DNA of 15,457 nucleotides from Allomuricauda sp. GTDB taxonomy: Bacteria > Bacteroidota > Bacteroidia > Flavobacteriales > Flavobacteriaceae. Made by a program: the position numbers and the translations under genes. This document shows, piece by piece, positions 6,694 through 15,394 of this stretch; position 1 is the stretch's first letter; every line of letters begins with the position of its first letter. The stretch spans positions 1 to 15,457 of the forward strand of contig JANQOD010000101.1 of the NCBI GenBank assembly GCA_028289745.1, read 5' to 3'. Under the pieces are notes generated by a model, which was given only the letters and a program-made list of their open reading frames with translations, was not told the DNA's origin and searched no databases.

Positions 6694-8460
6694 ATGCAAA
6701 GAAAGACCTCTCAATATTTGCTCCCAGTTTTCAAGAATGGCCGCAATGGTCGCTCATATGATATTTTTCCCTCATTTCCTGTTAAAGGTGGGGCGATCAA
6801 CGAAGGATACAAAACTTTGGCCCAAGAGATCCTAAAAAAGAAAACAGTGATTCTTGATGGGTATGTTGGCGTTGATTGGAATGAGGTATGTACTTCACTG
6901 AGCACGGAACTTCAAAATAATGGTCAAGAAGTATCATTTATTGACGTAACGGACTTTTTAAGACCCGAAAATGAGATTTCATTATTGGTGGCACCTTTTT
7001 TGGGAGCAGATGACCCCCTATTTGGATACAAGGCCGATATCAGTCTCTCTGCATATTTTGACAACGAGAAGTTGAAAGACCTCAAATTGGATGAAAGTGC
7101 CGATATCAATATTATTTACGGTACCGGGGCCGCCCAAACATCAATTGAAGGTTTTTTGGTCTATTTCGATATTCCGAAGAACGAACTTCAATATCGAATG
7201 CGCGCCAATGTCATAACCAATCTCGGTTTTGGCTCCCCTAAAGACCATAAACAAATGTACAAGCACTTCTATTTTGTTGATTGGGAAGTGCTGAACAGGG
7301 AAAAAAAAAGATTGTTGCCCCAAATCTCCATTGTGGTAGACCAACAGCGGCCAGACCGTCCTACTTGGATGTCGGGCGATGTGATGAGACAGGGCCTGGC
7401 CAGAATGTCAAAAAGGTACTTCAGGGTCAGGCCTTGGTTTGAACCAGGTGTTTGGGGCGGTCAATGGATAAAGGAAAAAATAGAAGACCTAAATCAAGAA
7501 GTGCCGAACTATGCTTGGTCTTTTGAGATGATAGTGCCAGAAAATGGATTGGTATTTGAAAGCGATGGTATTCTTTTAGAAATCTCATTTGATATGCTCA
7601 TGTACCAAGAACGGGAAAATGTCTTGGGCAGGGCAGCAAAAAGATTTGGGGATGAATTTCCGATTCGCTTCGATTTTCTCGACACCTTTGGTGGGGGCAA
7701 TTTATCGGTACAATGCCATCCATCACCAGCGTATATCAAAAACAATTTTGGTGAAAATTTTACACAAGATGAAACCTATTATATACTTGATGCGGGAAAA
7801 GGCGCCAACGTATATCTAGGGTTTCAAAAAGACATTGATTCCGCAGAATTTAAAGAAGCCCTTGTTCATAGCCATAACAGCAAGAAAGTATTGGATGTTG
7901 AGCAATACGTACAAAAGCTCCCTGCAAAAAAACACGATCTTTTTTTGATACCGCATGGTACCGTTCACTGTTCAGGGGTTGATAATTTGGTTCTTGAAAT
8001 CAGTGCCACACCTTATATTTTTACCTTTAAAATGTATGACTGGCAACGGTTAGATCTTGAAGGCAACCCGAGACCCTTGAACATTGAAAGGGCATTTGAG
8101 AACCTTAATTTTGAGCGAAGGGGCCAAAAGGTGGCCGAAACATTGATTTCCAGGCCCGTGGTAGAAGCCTCGGGAAAAAATTGGGAGAAAATACATCTGC
8201 CCACACATCCCGATCATTTTTATGAAATATATCGATATGATTTCGATGATGAAGTGCATATTGACACCCAAGGGCAATGCCATGTATTGATGTTGGTCGA
8301 GGGTGAAAAGATGGTGCTGGGCAGCAATGGGGCCGAACAAGTTTTTCATTATGCAGAGACTTTTGCCGTACCGGCAGCAGCGGGCAAATATAAACTGACC
8401 TATAAAGGAAGGGGAAAGGCAAGGGTCATTGTCTCTTTCGTAAAAGATGAAGCATGCTGA
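6694..8460 (+). CDS. manA: Long type I mannose-6-phosphate isomerase with N-terminal kinase-like domain
   Basis: Cytoplasmic zinc enzyme interconverting mannose 6-phosphate and fructose 6-phosphate. Numbering is from the ATG at 6694 (588 residues), chosen because MQRKTSQYLLPV looks like a natural N-terminus and lies after the likely promoter; the ATG at 6643 would add 17 residues that overlap the palindrome. The isomerase core starts near residue 245 with RPWFEPGVWGG, corresponding to the IWGG region of short ManA enzymes. All four expected zinc ligands are present: Gln340 and His342 in SVQCHP, Glu360 in DETYYILDAG, and His425 in IPHGTVHC. Residues about 45-200 are an added domain resembling a uridine-kinase-type P-loop fold: VILDGYVGVDWNE at the Walker A position and FIDVTDFLRPEN afterwards. 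The Walker A Lys and Thr/Ser are replaced (D61, W62), so ATP use is doubtful. First gene of the operon. Confidence 0.85.
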   Translation: MQRKTSQYLLPVFKNGRNGRSYDIFPSFPVKGGAINEGYKTLAQEILKKKTVILDGYVGVDWNEVCTSLSTELQNNGQEVSFIDVTDFLRPENEISLLVAPFLGADDPLFGYKADISLSAYFDNEKLKDLKLDESADINIIYGTGAAQTSIEGFLVYFDIPKNELQYRMRANVITNLGFGSPKDHKQMYKHFYFVDWEVLNREKKRLLPQISIVVDQQRPDRPTWMSGDVMRQGLARMSKRYFRVRPWFEPGVWGGQWIKEKIEDLNQEVPNYAWSFEMIVPENGLVFESDGILLEISFDMLMYQERENVLGRAAKRFGDEFPIRFDFLDTFGGGNLSVQCHPSPAYIKNNFGENFTQDETYYILDAGKGANVYLGFQKDIDSAEFKEALVHSHNSKKVLDVEQYVQKLPAKKHDLFLIPHGTVHCSGVDNLVLEISATPYIFTFKMYDWQRLDLEGNPRPLNIERAFENLNFERRGQKVAETLISRPVVEASGKNWEKIHLPTHPDHFYEIYRYDFDDEVHIDTQGQCHVLMLVEGEKMVLGSNGAEQVFHYAETFAVPAAAGKYKLTYKGRGKARVIVSFVKDEAC

Positions 8461-8470
8461 TCAATTGGCG

Positions 8471-11400
8471 ATGAAAACAAAAAAAACATATTGTCTGCTC
8501 GTGAACCTTATGCTGTTGGCCATTGCCTATCCGCAGCAAGAGACGGTCTGGCAAATTGGGCGGTCAGACAATAGTGGAAACGAATTTGCCTTGGCCCCAT
8601 CGGGGTTCGATAAATTTTTGGAAAAGGATTTTGGATGGGAAGACCGCTATTTTGTAATCGGCCATTCAGAAGAGGATAAGGATTTTCCGTATGTGCTTCC
8701 CGGTGCCGAAGATTACTGGGGAGGCACATCAGGATTATCGGGCATACGCCCCCATCAATTGAACCTGTTGTTCGGCATAGCCAAGAAAAAGAAAGGAAAC
8801 ACGTGGAAACTTATTGTGGATATTTTGGACTGCAGCCTTGAAAAGCCACCGTTCTTAAAAATATCCCTAAATGGGCAGTCATGGAAATTTCGCTTAAAAA
8901 AAGGAAAGAATGCCGATGCCCTAATTGGAGATATAGGTGATTCACAAGAGCAAATAATTGAAATTCCCCTTGATCCCGAACTACTAAATGAGGGGGGCAA
9001 TGAGCTTCAATTGACAACTTTAGAGGGAAGTTGGCTGGTGTTTGACCAAGTTAAACTGGAAGCTTCCGGGAACGTACGTTTGCTAAAGCCAAAAGATATA
9101 TTCATCAAAAAAATACAACCTGCCCATTATGAATTGCTTGAAAATGGCTTAAGGATCCAACCACTTTTGCTAGAGTTGCAACATTTATCGGGAACGCCAG
9201 AACTTAGCGTGCAATTGGATGATACCACTGTATTTGGTAAAGTGGTAGAAAATGGCAGACATATTTTTGAGGTGCCCATGCCGGCAGTAGACCGACCAAA
9301 AATGAGTCATTACAAAGTATTTGTGAACGGAGAGATCGTCAACGAAAACACTATCAAAAGAACACCACAAAAATTAAATCGCCTATTGGATTATGTGGAC
9401 ACCAAAATTGGTTCGGGCCATTCAAGGTGGATGATAGCCCCAGGTCCGTGGATGCCGTTCGGAATGGCGAAAATAAGTCCCGATAATCAGAACAGCGGTT
9501 GGCAGGCAGGCTATCAACCTACTTTTGAAAGTGTCGGCACCTTTAGCCATATTCATGAGTGGACCATGGCGGGGCTGGGTACGTTTCCCACCAATGGGCC
9601 TTTGGTCACCGAAATTGGCAATCAGGGAGAACCCGATACCGGGTATCGCTCCCGTATAGACAAAAAAACCGAACAAACCCCTTTGGGCTATTATTCGGTC
9701 GTACTGGATGATTACAATATCAAGGCAGAGCTTACGGCCACTACGCGATGTAGCTTTCAACGCTATACCTATCCTGAGAGTGTTCCCGGGTCAAGAATAT
9801 TGGTCGACCTTAAAATACCTGCTGAGTATGGCTATAACATAAAAGAGGCCCATTTAGAAAAAGTAAGCGATTACAAAATTGTAGGGTACAGCAAACAGGT
9901 TTCACCATCGGTCTGGGGCGAGCAGTATTACAGAAAACAAATGGTAGAGGATGGTGACAGACGAAGAAAGTGGGATGAAATCGAACAAGAGTATACCGTC
10001 CATTTTGTTATGGAGTTCGATAGGCCCATCACAGAGTTCGGCATTTGGGCAGATGGCCCTGAAAAGGGAAAGAAAGATGTTTCGACTTCAAATGATGTCG
10101 ATAAGCTTACTTTGGTCAATCCTGATGATGTCGTTGCCTTTGTGGGGTTTGACACTGAAGAAACCCAAGTGGTACAAACAAGAACCGGGCTGTCTTTCGT
10201 GAGCATTGAAAATGCGGCCCTCAACTTAAAAGAAGAAATTACAACACCGTTCGGGTGGAGCTTTGAAAAGGTGCGGGGCCATCATGAAACCTCGTGGGAA
10301 CAGTTATTGGGAAGAGTATTGATAGCCACGGACGATAGATTGGAAAAAACACGATTTTACACCAATATGTATAGGGCATTGGTGAGCCGTAACATATTTA
10401 GTGATGTAAACGGTAGTTGGATCGATGCTACCGAACAGGCACGCAAGTTCAAAAATCCTGACAACGTGGCGCTTGGATGTGATGCCTTCTGGAACACCTT
10501 CTGGAACCTTAATCAGTTTTGGAACCTGGTCACTCCTGACTGGTCTTCAAAATGGGTGAAATCACAACTGGCCATGTTTGATGCCAATGGCTGGCTGGCC
10601 AAAGGGCCTGCAGGAATGGAATATATACCCGTTATGGTGGCAGAGCATGAAATACCGCTGATCGTGTCGGCCTATCAGATGGGGATACGTGATTTCGATG
10701 TTGAAAAAGCCTTCAGGGCCATATACAAAATGCAAACGGTTCCCGGTGAAAAAGTGGGCAACGGTTACGCCGGCAATAGAGATTTGGAATCGTATGTAAA
10801 ATATCGCTATGTGCCCTATAACAAAGGTCGTTTTTCCAATACATTAGAGTACTCGTTCGATGATTTTGCAGTGTCCCAACTTGCCAAGGTACTACATAAA
10901 AAAGAAGAATATGCAGCGTTTATAGACAGGGCATATTGGTGGAAAAATGCCATTGACCCCGAAATCGGATATGCCAGGCTTCGACATTCAGATGGTACAT
11001 GGTATGAGAATTTTGATCCCATCAAAACAGGGGGCAACCATCAATTTGTTGAGGGCAATGCATGGCAACTTACGTTCTTTGTGCCACATGACATTCCCGC
11101 CCTAGTTAAAATCATTGGGGAAGACGAATTTGTAAAACGTTTAGATGGCGGCTTCAAGGTGAGCGATATATGGCGATACAATGCCCCCAATGAGCTCTAC
11201 TGGGATTTTCCCGTCATACAAGGAAACCAGCAATCAATGCATTTTGCCTACCTGTTCAATTGGGCAAAGAAACCATGGCTTACCCAAAAATGGAGCAGGG
11301 CCATCATGCAACGTTATTACGGTTATGGCGTGTCGAATGCCTATTTGGGCGATGAAGACCAAGGTCAGATGAGTGGTTGGTTCATCATGTCGGCCCTTGG

Positions 11401-11707
11401 GCTTTTTCAAACAGACGGTGGCACGAGAGAAGCCCCCATCTATGAAATTGGAAGTCCTCTCTACAAAAAAGCGACCATTCAGTTAGACAATCGATATGGC
11501 AGGGGCAAAACATTCACCATTATTGCCAAAAACTCTTCTTTTCTCAATAAATATGTACAAAAAGCGACCCTCAACGGAAAGGAATTGAACAATTTTTGGT
11601 TTTCTGCAGATGAATTGACAAAGGGAGGAGAATTGGAATTGACCATGGGTCCGCGACCCAATAAAAGCTGGGGTGTGAACGAACTGCCAAAAAGCCCAAA
11701 AAGATGA
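8471..11707 (+). CDS. GH92 exo-alpha-mannosidase with extra N-terminal beta-sandwich module
   Basis: Exported glycosidase, 1078 residues from the ATG at 8471. This start gives a proper signal peptide (MKTKK, hydrophobic core LLVNLMLLAIA, then YPQQ). The upstream ATG at 8447 would overlap manA by 14 bp and put eight residues in front. After the signal comes a module at about 24-200 beginning VWQIGRSDNSGNEF and ending SWLVFDQVKLEA. It resembles the CBM-like beta sandwich (PL4 domain III type) found on plant-polysaccharide enzymes. A linker or Ig-like stretch follows to about 307. The GH92 part (308-1078) begins YVDTKIGSGHSRW. EGNAWQ with Glu861 is a candidate general acid. GDEDQGQMSGWF with Asp961 and Asp963 is the family base region, about 100 residues later, as expected. 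GH92 enzymes are calcium-dependent and inverting and remove terminal alpha-mannose. The linkage cannot be read from the sequence. Confidence 0.9.
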   Translation: MKTKKTYCLLVNLMLLAIAYPQQETVWQIGRSDNSGNEFALAPSGFDKFLEKDFGWEDRYFVIGHSEEDKDFPYVLPGAEDYWGGTSGLSGIRPHQLNLLFGIAKKKKGNTWKLIVDILDCSLEKPPFLKISLNGQSWKFRLKKGKNADALIGDIGDSQEQIIEIPLDPELLNEGGNELQLTTLEGSWLVFDQVKLEASGNVRLLKPKDIFIKKIQPAHYELLENGLRIQPLLLELQHLSGTPELSVQLDDTTVFGKVVENGRHIFEVPMPAVDRPKMSHYKVFVNGEIVNENTIKRTPQKLNRLLDYVDTKIGSGHSRWMIAPGPWMPFGMAKISPDNQNSGWQAGYQPTFESVGTFSHIHEWTMAGLGTFPTNGPLVTEIGNQGEPDTGYRSRIDKKTEQTPLGYYSVVLDDYNIKAELTATTRCSFQRYTYPESVPGSRILVDLKIPAEYGYNIKEAHLEKVSDYKIVGYSKQVSPSVWGEQYYRKQMVEDGDRRRKWDEIEQEYTVHFVMEFDRPITEFGIWADGPEKGKKDVSTSNDVDKLTLVNPDDVVAFVGFDTEETQVVQTRTGLSFVSIENAALNLKEEITTPFGWSFEKVRGHHETSWEQLLGRVLIATDDRLEKTRFYTNMYRALVSRNIFSDVNGSWIDATEQARKFKNPDNVALGCDAFWNTFWNLNQFWNLVTPDWSSKWVKSQLAMFDANGWLAKGPAGMEYIPVMVAEHEIPLIVSAYQMGIRDFDVEKAFRAIYKMQTVPGEKVGNGYAGNRDLESYVKYRYVPYNKGRFSNTLEYSFDDFAVSQLAKVLHKKEEYAAFIDRAYWWKNAIDPEIGYARLRHSDGTWYENFDPIKTGGNHQFVEGNAWQLTFFVPHDIPALVKIIGEDEFVKRLDGGFKVSDIWRYNAPNELYWDFPVIQGNQQSMHFAYLFNWAKKPWLTQKWSRAIMQRYYGYGVSNAYLGDEDQGQMSGWFIMSALGLFQTDGGTREAPIYEIGSPLYKKATIQLDNRYGRGKTFTIIAKNSSFLNKYVQKATLNGKELNNFWFSADELTKGGELELTMGPRPNKSWGVNELPKSPKR

Positions 11708-14100
11708 AATACGCAATAACCATACTTCTTCTTTTATCGTGTCTTATGGGTTGTAATGACCATAAGAATGAAGAGAAAAGGCCTTTACAAAACCTTGTGC
11801 AATACATAGATCCACAGATTGGCTCTGTTCATGGGCGATGGTTTTTTTATACCCCTGCGGCCCGACCCTTCGGCATGGCGAAACTGGCACCGCATACCAA
11901 TGCGTACAATAGTCAGGGAGGATGGGGCCCCACAGGCTATGATGACCGCCACACCTCCATTGAGGGGTTTGGCAATTTTCATGAGTTTCAAATTGGGGGA
12001 TTGGTGATCATGCCAGCTATCGGATCGTTGAAGACCGTTCCGGGAACCTTGGAAAATCCTGATGAGGGATATCGATCTAGATTCGACAAAGAGACCGAAC
12101 ATGCCGAAGCGGGGTATTACAGTGTTCATTTGACCGATTATGACGTAAGGGCCGAACTGACCTCTACCGAAAGGGTAGGGGTTCATCGATATACCTTTCC
12201 AAAAACCGATGAGGCCCATCTCATTATCGATATTGGGCACAAACAGGGCGAGAGCAGCGATGTGACCGATGCCCATGCCCGACTGGTAAATGAAGATGAG
12301 GTAGAAGGCTATATTGAAACCTATCCTGAATATGTGAAATTCTGTGACCCAGAAAAAAGGGTAATGATGTATTTTGTGGCCAAACTCAACAAAAAGCCCA
12401 TAGTGACGGGAAGTTTCATCGATACCGTCAAAAACGAAGGAGCTACCAAAACCAAGGGAATCGACAACGGACTCTACCTAACTTTCCGGATGCATCAAGA
12501 AGAGATTTTGGAAATACGGATTGGGTTGAGCTATACCTCGATAGCCAATGCCCGCTTGAACCTGGAAACCGAGACCAAAGGAAAAAATTTCGATGCCATC
12601 AAGAACGAATCCAAAAACATTTGGAACAAAAAACTTAACAAAATAGTCGTTGAGGGCGGTAGGGAAAAAGATAGGGTCAAGTTCTATACGGGGCTTTATC
12701 ATGCCCTATTGGGGCGTGGCCTTTCAAGTGACGCCAATGGCGATTATCCCTTGGTGGATGGAAAAATAGGCAAGACCCCTTTAGATGGTGACGGCAAGCC
12801 CAGGTACCATCATTATAATACCGATGGTATATGGGGCGGTTTTTGGAACCTGAGCCAACTCTGGGCCTTGGCCTACCCCGATTATTTTAGCGAGTACGTA
12901 CAGTCGAACATTGATTTTTACAAAGACAGGGGATGGCTACATGATGGGGCGGCCAACGGTATTTATACCAATGGCGTGCAGACCAATTTTCAAGGTCTTT
13001 TGTTGGCCTCTGCCCACAATGTGGGCATTCGTGACTTTGATGTAAAGAAAGCCTATGAGGCCGCCCTGAAAAACGAACTTGAATATCGTGGCAGGGATTT
13101 GGGCAACGGAAAATACGATTTGAGCTATTTTGTAAAAGATGGGTATGTGTCGTATAAAGATACCGTGATATCGAATGGCTGGGTGTTCAATTTTGGGGCA
13201 TCGCACACTTTGGAGTATAGTTTCAGCTCATACGCCGTGGCACAAATGGCCAAGAACATGAAAGATAAAGAAAACCATGAGAGGCTCATGGAGCAGGCAG
13301 GGTATTATAAGAATCTGTTCGATTCAGAAACCAAGTTCATACGCCCCAAGCTCGAAAACGGCACCTTTATCGAAGATTTTGACCCTATGAGGGGCTGGGA
13401 CGGTTTTCAAGAGGGCAATGCGTACCAATACACCTGGTATGTACCCCATGACCCTGCCGGCCTTATCGACCTCATCGGTAAACCCTTGTTCAACGAACGC
13501 TTGGAAACCATGTTCACAGCTGCCCAAAAAAGTATGTTCGGGGGTAGCCCAGAAGAGATCCATAGCTTTTCAGGCGTAGAAAAACTTTACAATCACGGTA
13601 ATCAGCCCTGTTTGCACAATGCTTGGTTGTTTAACTATTCTGGCCAGCCCTGGCTTACCCAAAAATGGGTTCGTACCATTTGCAACGAATTCTATGGAAC
13701 CGAACCTCTACATGGGTATGGTGTGGGGCAAGACGAAGACCAAGGGCAGTTGGGAGCCTGGTATGTAATGGCCGCTATGGGCCTGTTCGATGTACAGGGG
13801 CACACTTCTGCTAAACCAACATTTCAATTTGGAAGCCCCCTGTTCGACAAGATAACCGTTCAGCTCGATAAAAACTATTACCCGGGTAGAGAACTGGTCA
13901 TCGAAACAAAGAACCAACACTTAGATAATTTGTATGTTAGGTCACTCACCTTTAACGGGAAACCGATTGCCAAAAACTGGATGTACCACAGTGAATTGAT
14001 GCATGGCGGCAAGCTTGTTTTTGAAATGGCCCCAGAGCCCGATACCGAATGGGGTACGAATACCCCACCCCCCTCGATGTCAAACGAAAATAATAGATGA
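11704..14100 (+). CDS. GH92 exo-alpha-mannosidase, lipoprotein
   Basis: A 798-residue outer-membrane or periplasmic lipoprotein. The signal ends in a clear lipobox, SCLMGC, with Cys17 as the lipidated residue. The mature start, NDHKNEEKR, is charged but not a textbook lipoprotein export signal, so surface display is open. The GH92 fold begins at YIDPQIGSVHGRW (residue 34) and fills the rest. Key stretches are GYRSRFDKETE, IWGGFWNLSQLW, EGNAYQYTWYVPHD with candidate acid Glu570, and GQDEDQGQLGAWYV with Asp677 and Asp679. The spacing between acid and base (107 and 109 residues) is close to that known from Bacteroides GH92 enzymes. It is a clear paralogue of the preceding gene without the N-terminal module. 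The start overlaps the previous stop in an ATGA, indicating translational coupling. Likely role: releasing mannose from the same or related mannosides. Confidence 0.92.
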   Translation: MKYAITILLLLSCLMGCNDHKNEEKRPLQNLVQYIDPQIGSVHGRWFFYTPAARPFGMAKLAPHTNAYNSQGGWGPTGYDDRHTSIEGFGNFHEFQIGGLVIMPAIGSLKTVPGTLENPDEGYRSRFDKETEHAEAGYYSVHLTDYDVRAELTSTERVGVHRYTFPKTDEAHLIIDIGHKQGESSDVTDAHARLVNEDEVEGYIETYPEYVKFCDPEKRVMMYFVAKLNKKPIVTGSFIDTVKNEGATKTKGIDNGLYLTFRMHQEEILEIRIGLSYTSIANARLNLETETKGKNFDAIKNESKNIWNKKLNKIVVEGGREKDRVKFYTGLYHALLGRGLSSDANGDYPLVDGKIGKTPLDGDGKPRYHHYNTDGIWGGFWNLSQLWALAYPDYFSEYVQSNIDFYKDRGWLHDGAANGIYTNGVQTNFQGLLLASAHNVGIRDFDVKKAYEAALKNELEYRGRDLGNGKYDLSYFVKDGYVSYKDTVISNGWVFNFGASHTLEYSFSSYAVAQMAKNMKDKENHERLMEQAGYYKNLFDSETKFIRPKLENGTFIEDFDPMRGWDGFQEGNAYQYTWYVPHDPAGLIDLIGKPLFNERLETMFTAAQKSMFGGSPEEIHSFSGVEKLYNHGNQPCLHNAWLFNYSGQPWLTQKWVRTICNEFYGTEPLHGYGVGQDEDQGQLGAWYVMAAMGLFDVQGHTSAKPTFQFGSPLFDKITVQLDKNYYPGRELVIETKNQHLDNLYVRSLTFNGKPIAKNWMYHSELMHGGKLVFEMAPEPDTEWGTNTPPPSMSNENNR

Positions 14101-15392
14101 TGAAAAAGATAATCGTATTCGCTTTAGGTTTTTTCCTTATGGGCTGTGCCATCGATAAAGAGAATAAGGAACTGGCCGAAAAAATCCTTTCCAACAAACA
14201 ATTTGAAGAAGTAAAAGACAGGGCATTGGCAGTTGTCAAAACCGGATTCAACGCGGGAGACGGCTATCGTGAAGTCTGGATACGTGATTACAATACCTTC
14301 ATCGAACTGGCGGCAGAAGTATACCCAAAAGAAGAACTAAAAGAGAATCTTCTTGTTTTCTTTCGAATGCAGGGTGACGACGGAAACATTATCGATGGGT
14401 TTACACCAGCAGAAAAGATAGGCGAAGGAGAGACCGATTTCAGCTACTCAGTATTGGAACCCCGCTATGCGGGCCACAAAAACACGGTGGAGACCGACCA
14501 AGAAACCTCTTTGGTACAGACCGTATATAAATATGTCAAAGCCACGGGCGATATGGCTATACTCGATGTAGAGATAGGAGATAAGACCGTGTCGGAACGA
14601 ATGGAATGGGCCATGGAATTTCTTATGAACGAACGTTTCTCAAAAAAATATGGTCTTCTTTGGGGCGCCACTACCGCTGATTGGGGAGACGTGCAACCAG
14701 AACATGGCTGGGGGGTAGACCTCGATGAAAATACACATAGGGCCATAGATATTTACGATAATGCGATGATGATCATCGCATTGAACAATTTGGTCGAACT
14801 CTTGCCCCATACAGAAAGTAAATGGCTTCCCATACGCAATCAATTGGCAGAAAATGCGAGAAAACACTTATGGGATTCCAAAAACCAAAAGTTCATTCCG
14901 CATATATATTTGAGCGGCTCACCCTTTCCCGAAGACTTCAACGAGAATGAAATATATTACTTCGGCGGAACGGCAGTGGCAATAGAAGCAGACTTACTGT
15001 CAGAAGAGGAAGTGTTGGGGTCTATTGAAGAAATGGTATCAAGGGTGAAACAGGCAGGTGCAGCGTCAATTGGCCTTACGCTCTACCCACCTTATCCCGA
15101 TGGTTTTTTCGTGAACAAAATAATGAATCCCGAATACAGCTATCAAAATGGGGGCGATTGGACCTGGTTCGGAGCTCGTATGATACAACAATTGCTCAGA
15201 TATGGTTTTCCCAAGCATGCGTATGAACAGCTATTGCCCATGACCGATAGGGTGATAAAGAACGATGGTTTTTATGAATGGTACACGATTGACAACAAAC
15301 CTGAAGGTTCGGGAACGTTCAGGGGATCGGCCGGGGTACTGTATGTGTCGATCAAGGAAATGGAAGAATGGGCCAAGGCCCAAAACAAGTAA
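14097..15392 (+). CDS. Probable (alpha/alpha)6-barrel glycosidase, lipoprotein, family not identified
   Basis: A 431-residue lipoprotein with lipobox FLMGC (Cys17), starting in an ATGA overlap with the preceding GH92 gene; ATG codons at 14097 and 14100 are both possible. Helix-turn patterns rich in W, D and G suggest a six-hairpin glycosidase. REVWIRDYNTFIELA (Asp64) resembles the RD motif of clan GH-G enzymes such as GH63 and GH37. GLLWGATTADWGD (Asp195, Asp198) lies mid-protein. Near the C-terminus, FYEWYTIDNKPEGSGTFRGS (Glu394) resembles the catalytic-base segment of GH63-type mannosylglycerate hydrolases. GGDWTWFGA (about residue 355) is another barrel landmark. Asp195 and Glu394 are candidates for the catalytic pair; this is inference. 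I cannot place it in a numbered family. Its position between two GH92 genes and a regulator argues for action on mannosides, perhaps a non-mannose cap or a linkage that GH92 enzymes cannot cut. Confidence 0.65.
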   Translation: MMKKIIVFALGFFLMGCAIDKENKELAEKILSNKQFEEVKDRALAVVKTGFNAGDGYREVWIRDYNTFIELAAEVYPKEELKENLLVFFRMQGDDGNIIDGFTPAEKIGEGETDFSYSVLEPRYAGHKNTVETDQETSLVQTVYKYVKATGDMAILDVEIGDKTVSERMEWAMEFLMNERFSKKYGLLWGATTADWGDVQPEHGWGVDLDENTHRAIDIYDNAMMIIALNNLVELLPHTESKWLPIRNQLAENARKHLWDSKNQKFIPHIYLSGSPFPEDFNENEIYYFGGTAVAIEADLLSEEEVLGSIEEMVSRVKQAGAASIGLTLYPPYPDGFFVNKIMNPEYSYQNGGDWTWFGARMIQQLLRYGFPKHAYEQLLPMTDRVIKNDGFYEWYTIDNKPEGSGTFRGSAGVLYVSIKEMEEWAKAQNK

Positions 15393-15394
15393 AG

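Noticed and set aside
7301..7309. Run of nine A residues inside the isomerase gene as a phase-variation tract
   Set aside because: The frame is intact and encodes an ordinary EKKR stretch; a single A-run in an AT-rich genome is weak evidence. It is a possible slippage or sequencing-error spot only.
11785..12276. 163-codon minus-strand frame inside the second GH92 gene
   Set aside because: Shadow of a clearly coding region with conserved GH92 motifs; no domain seen.
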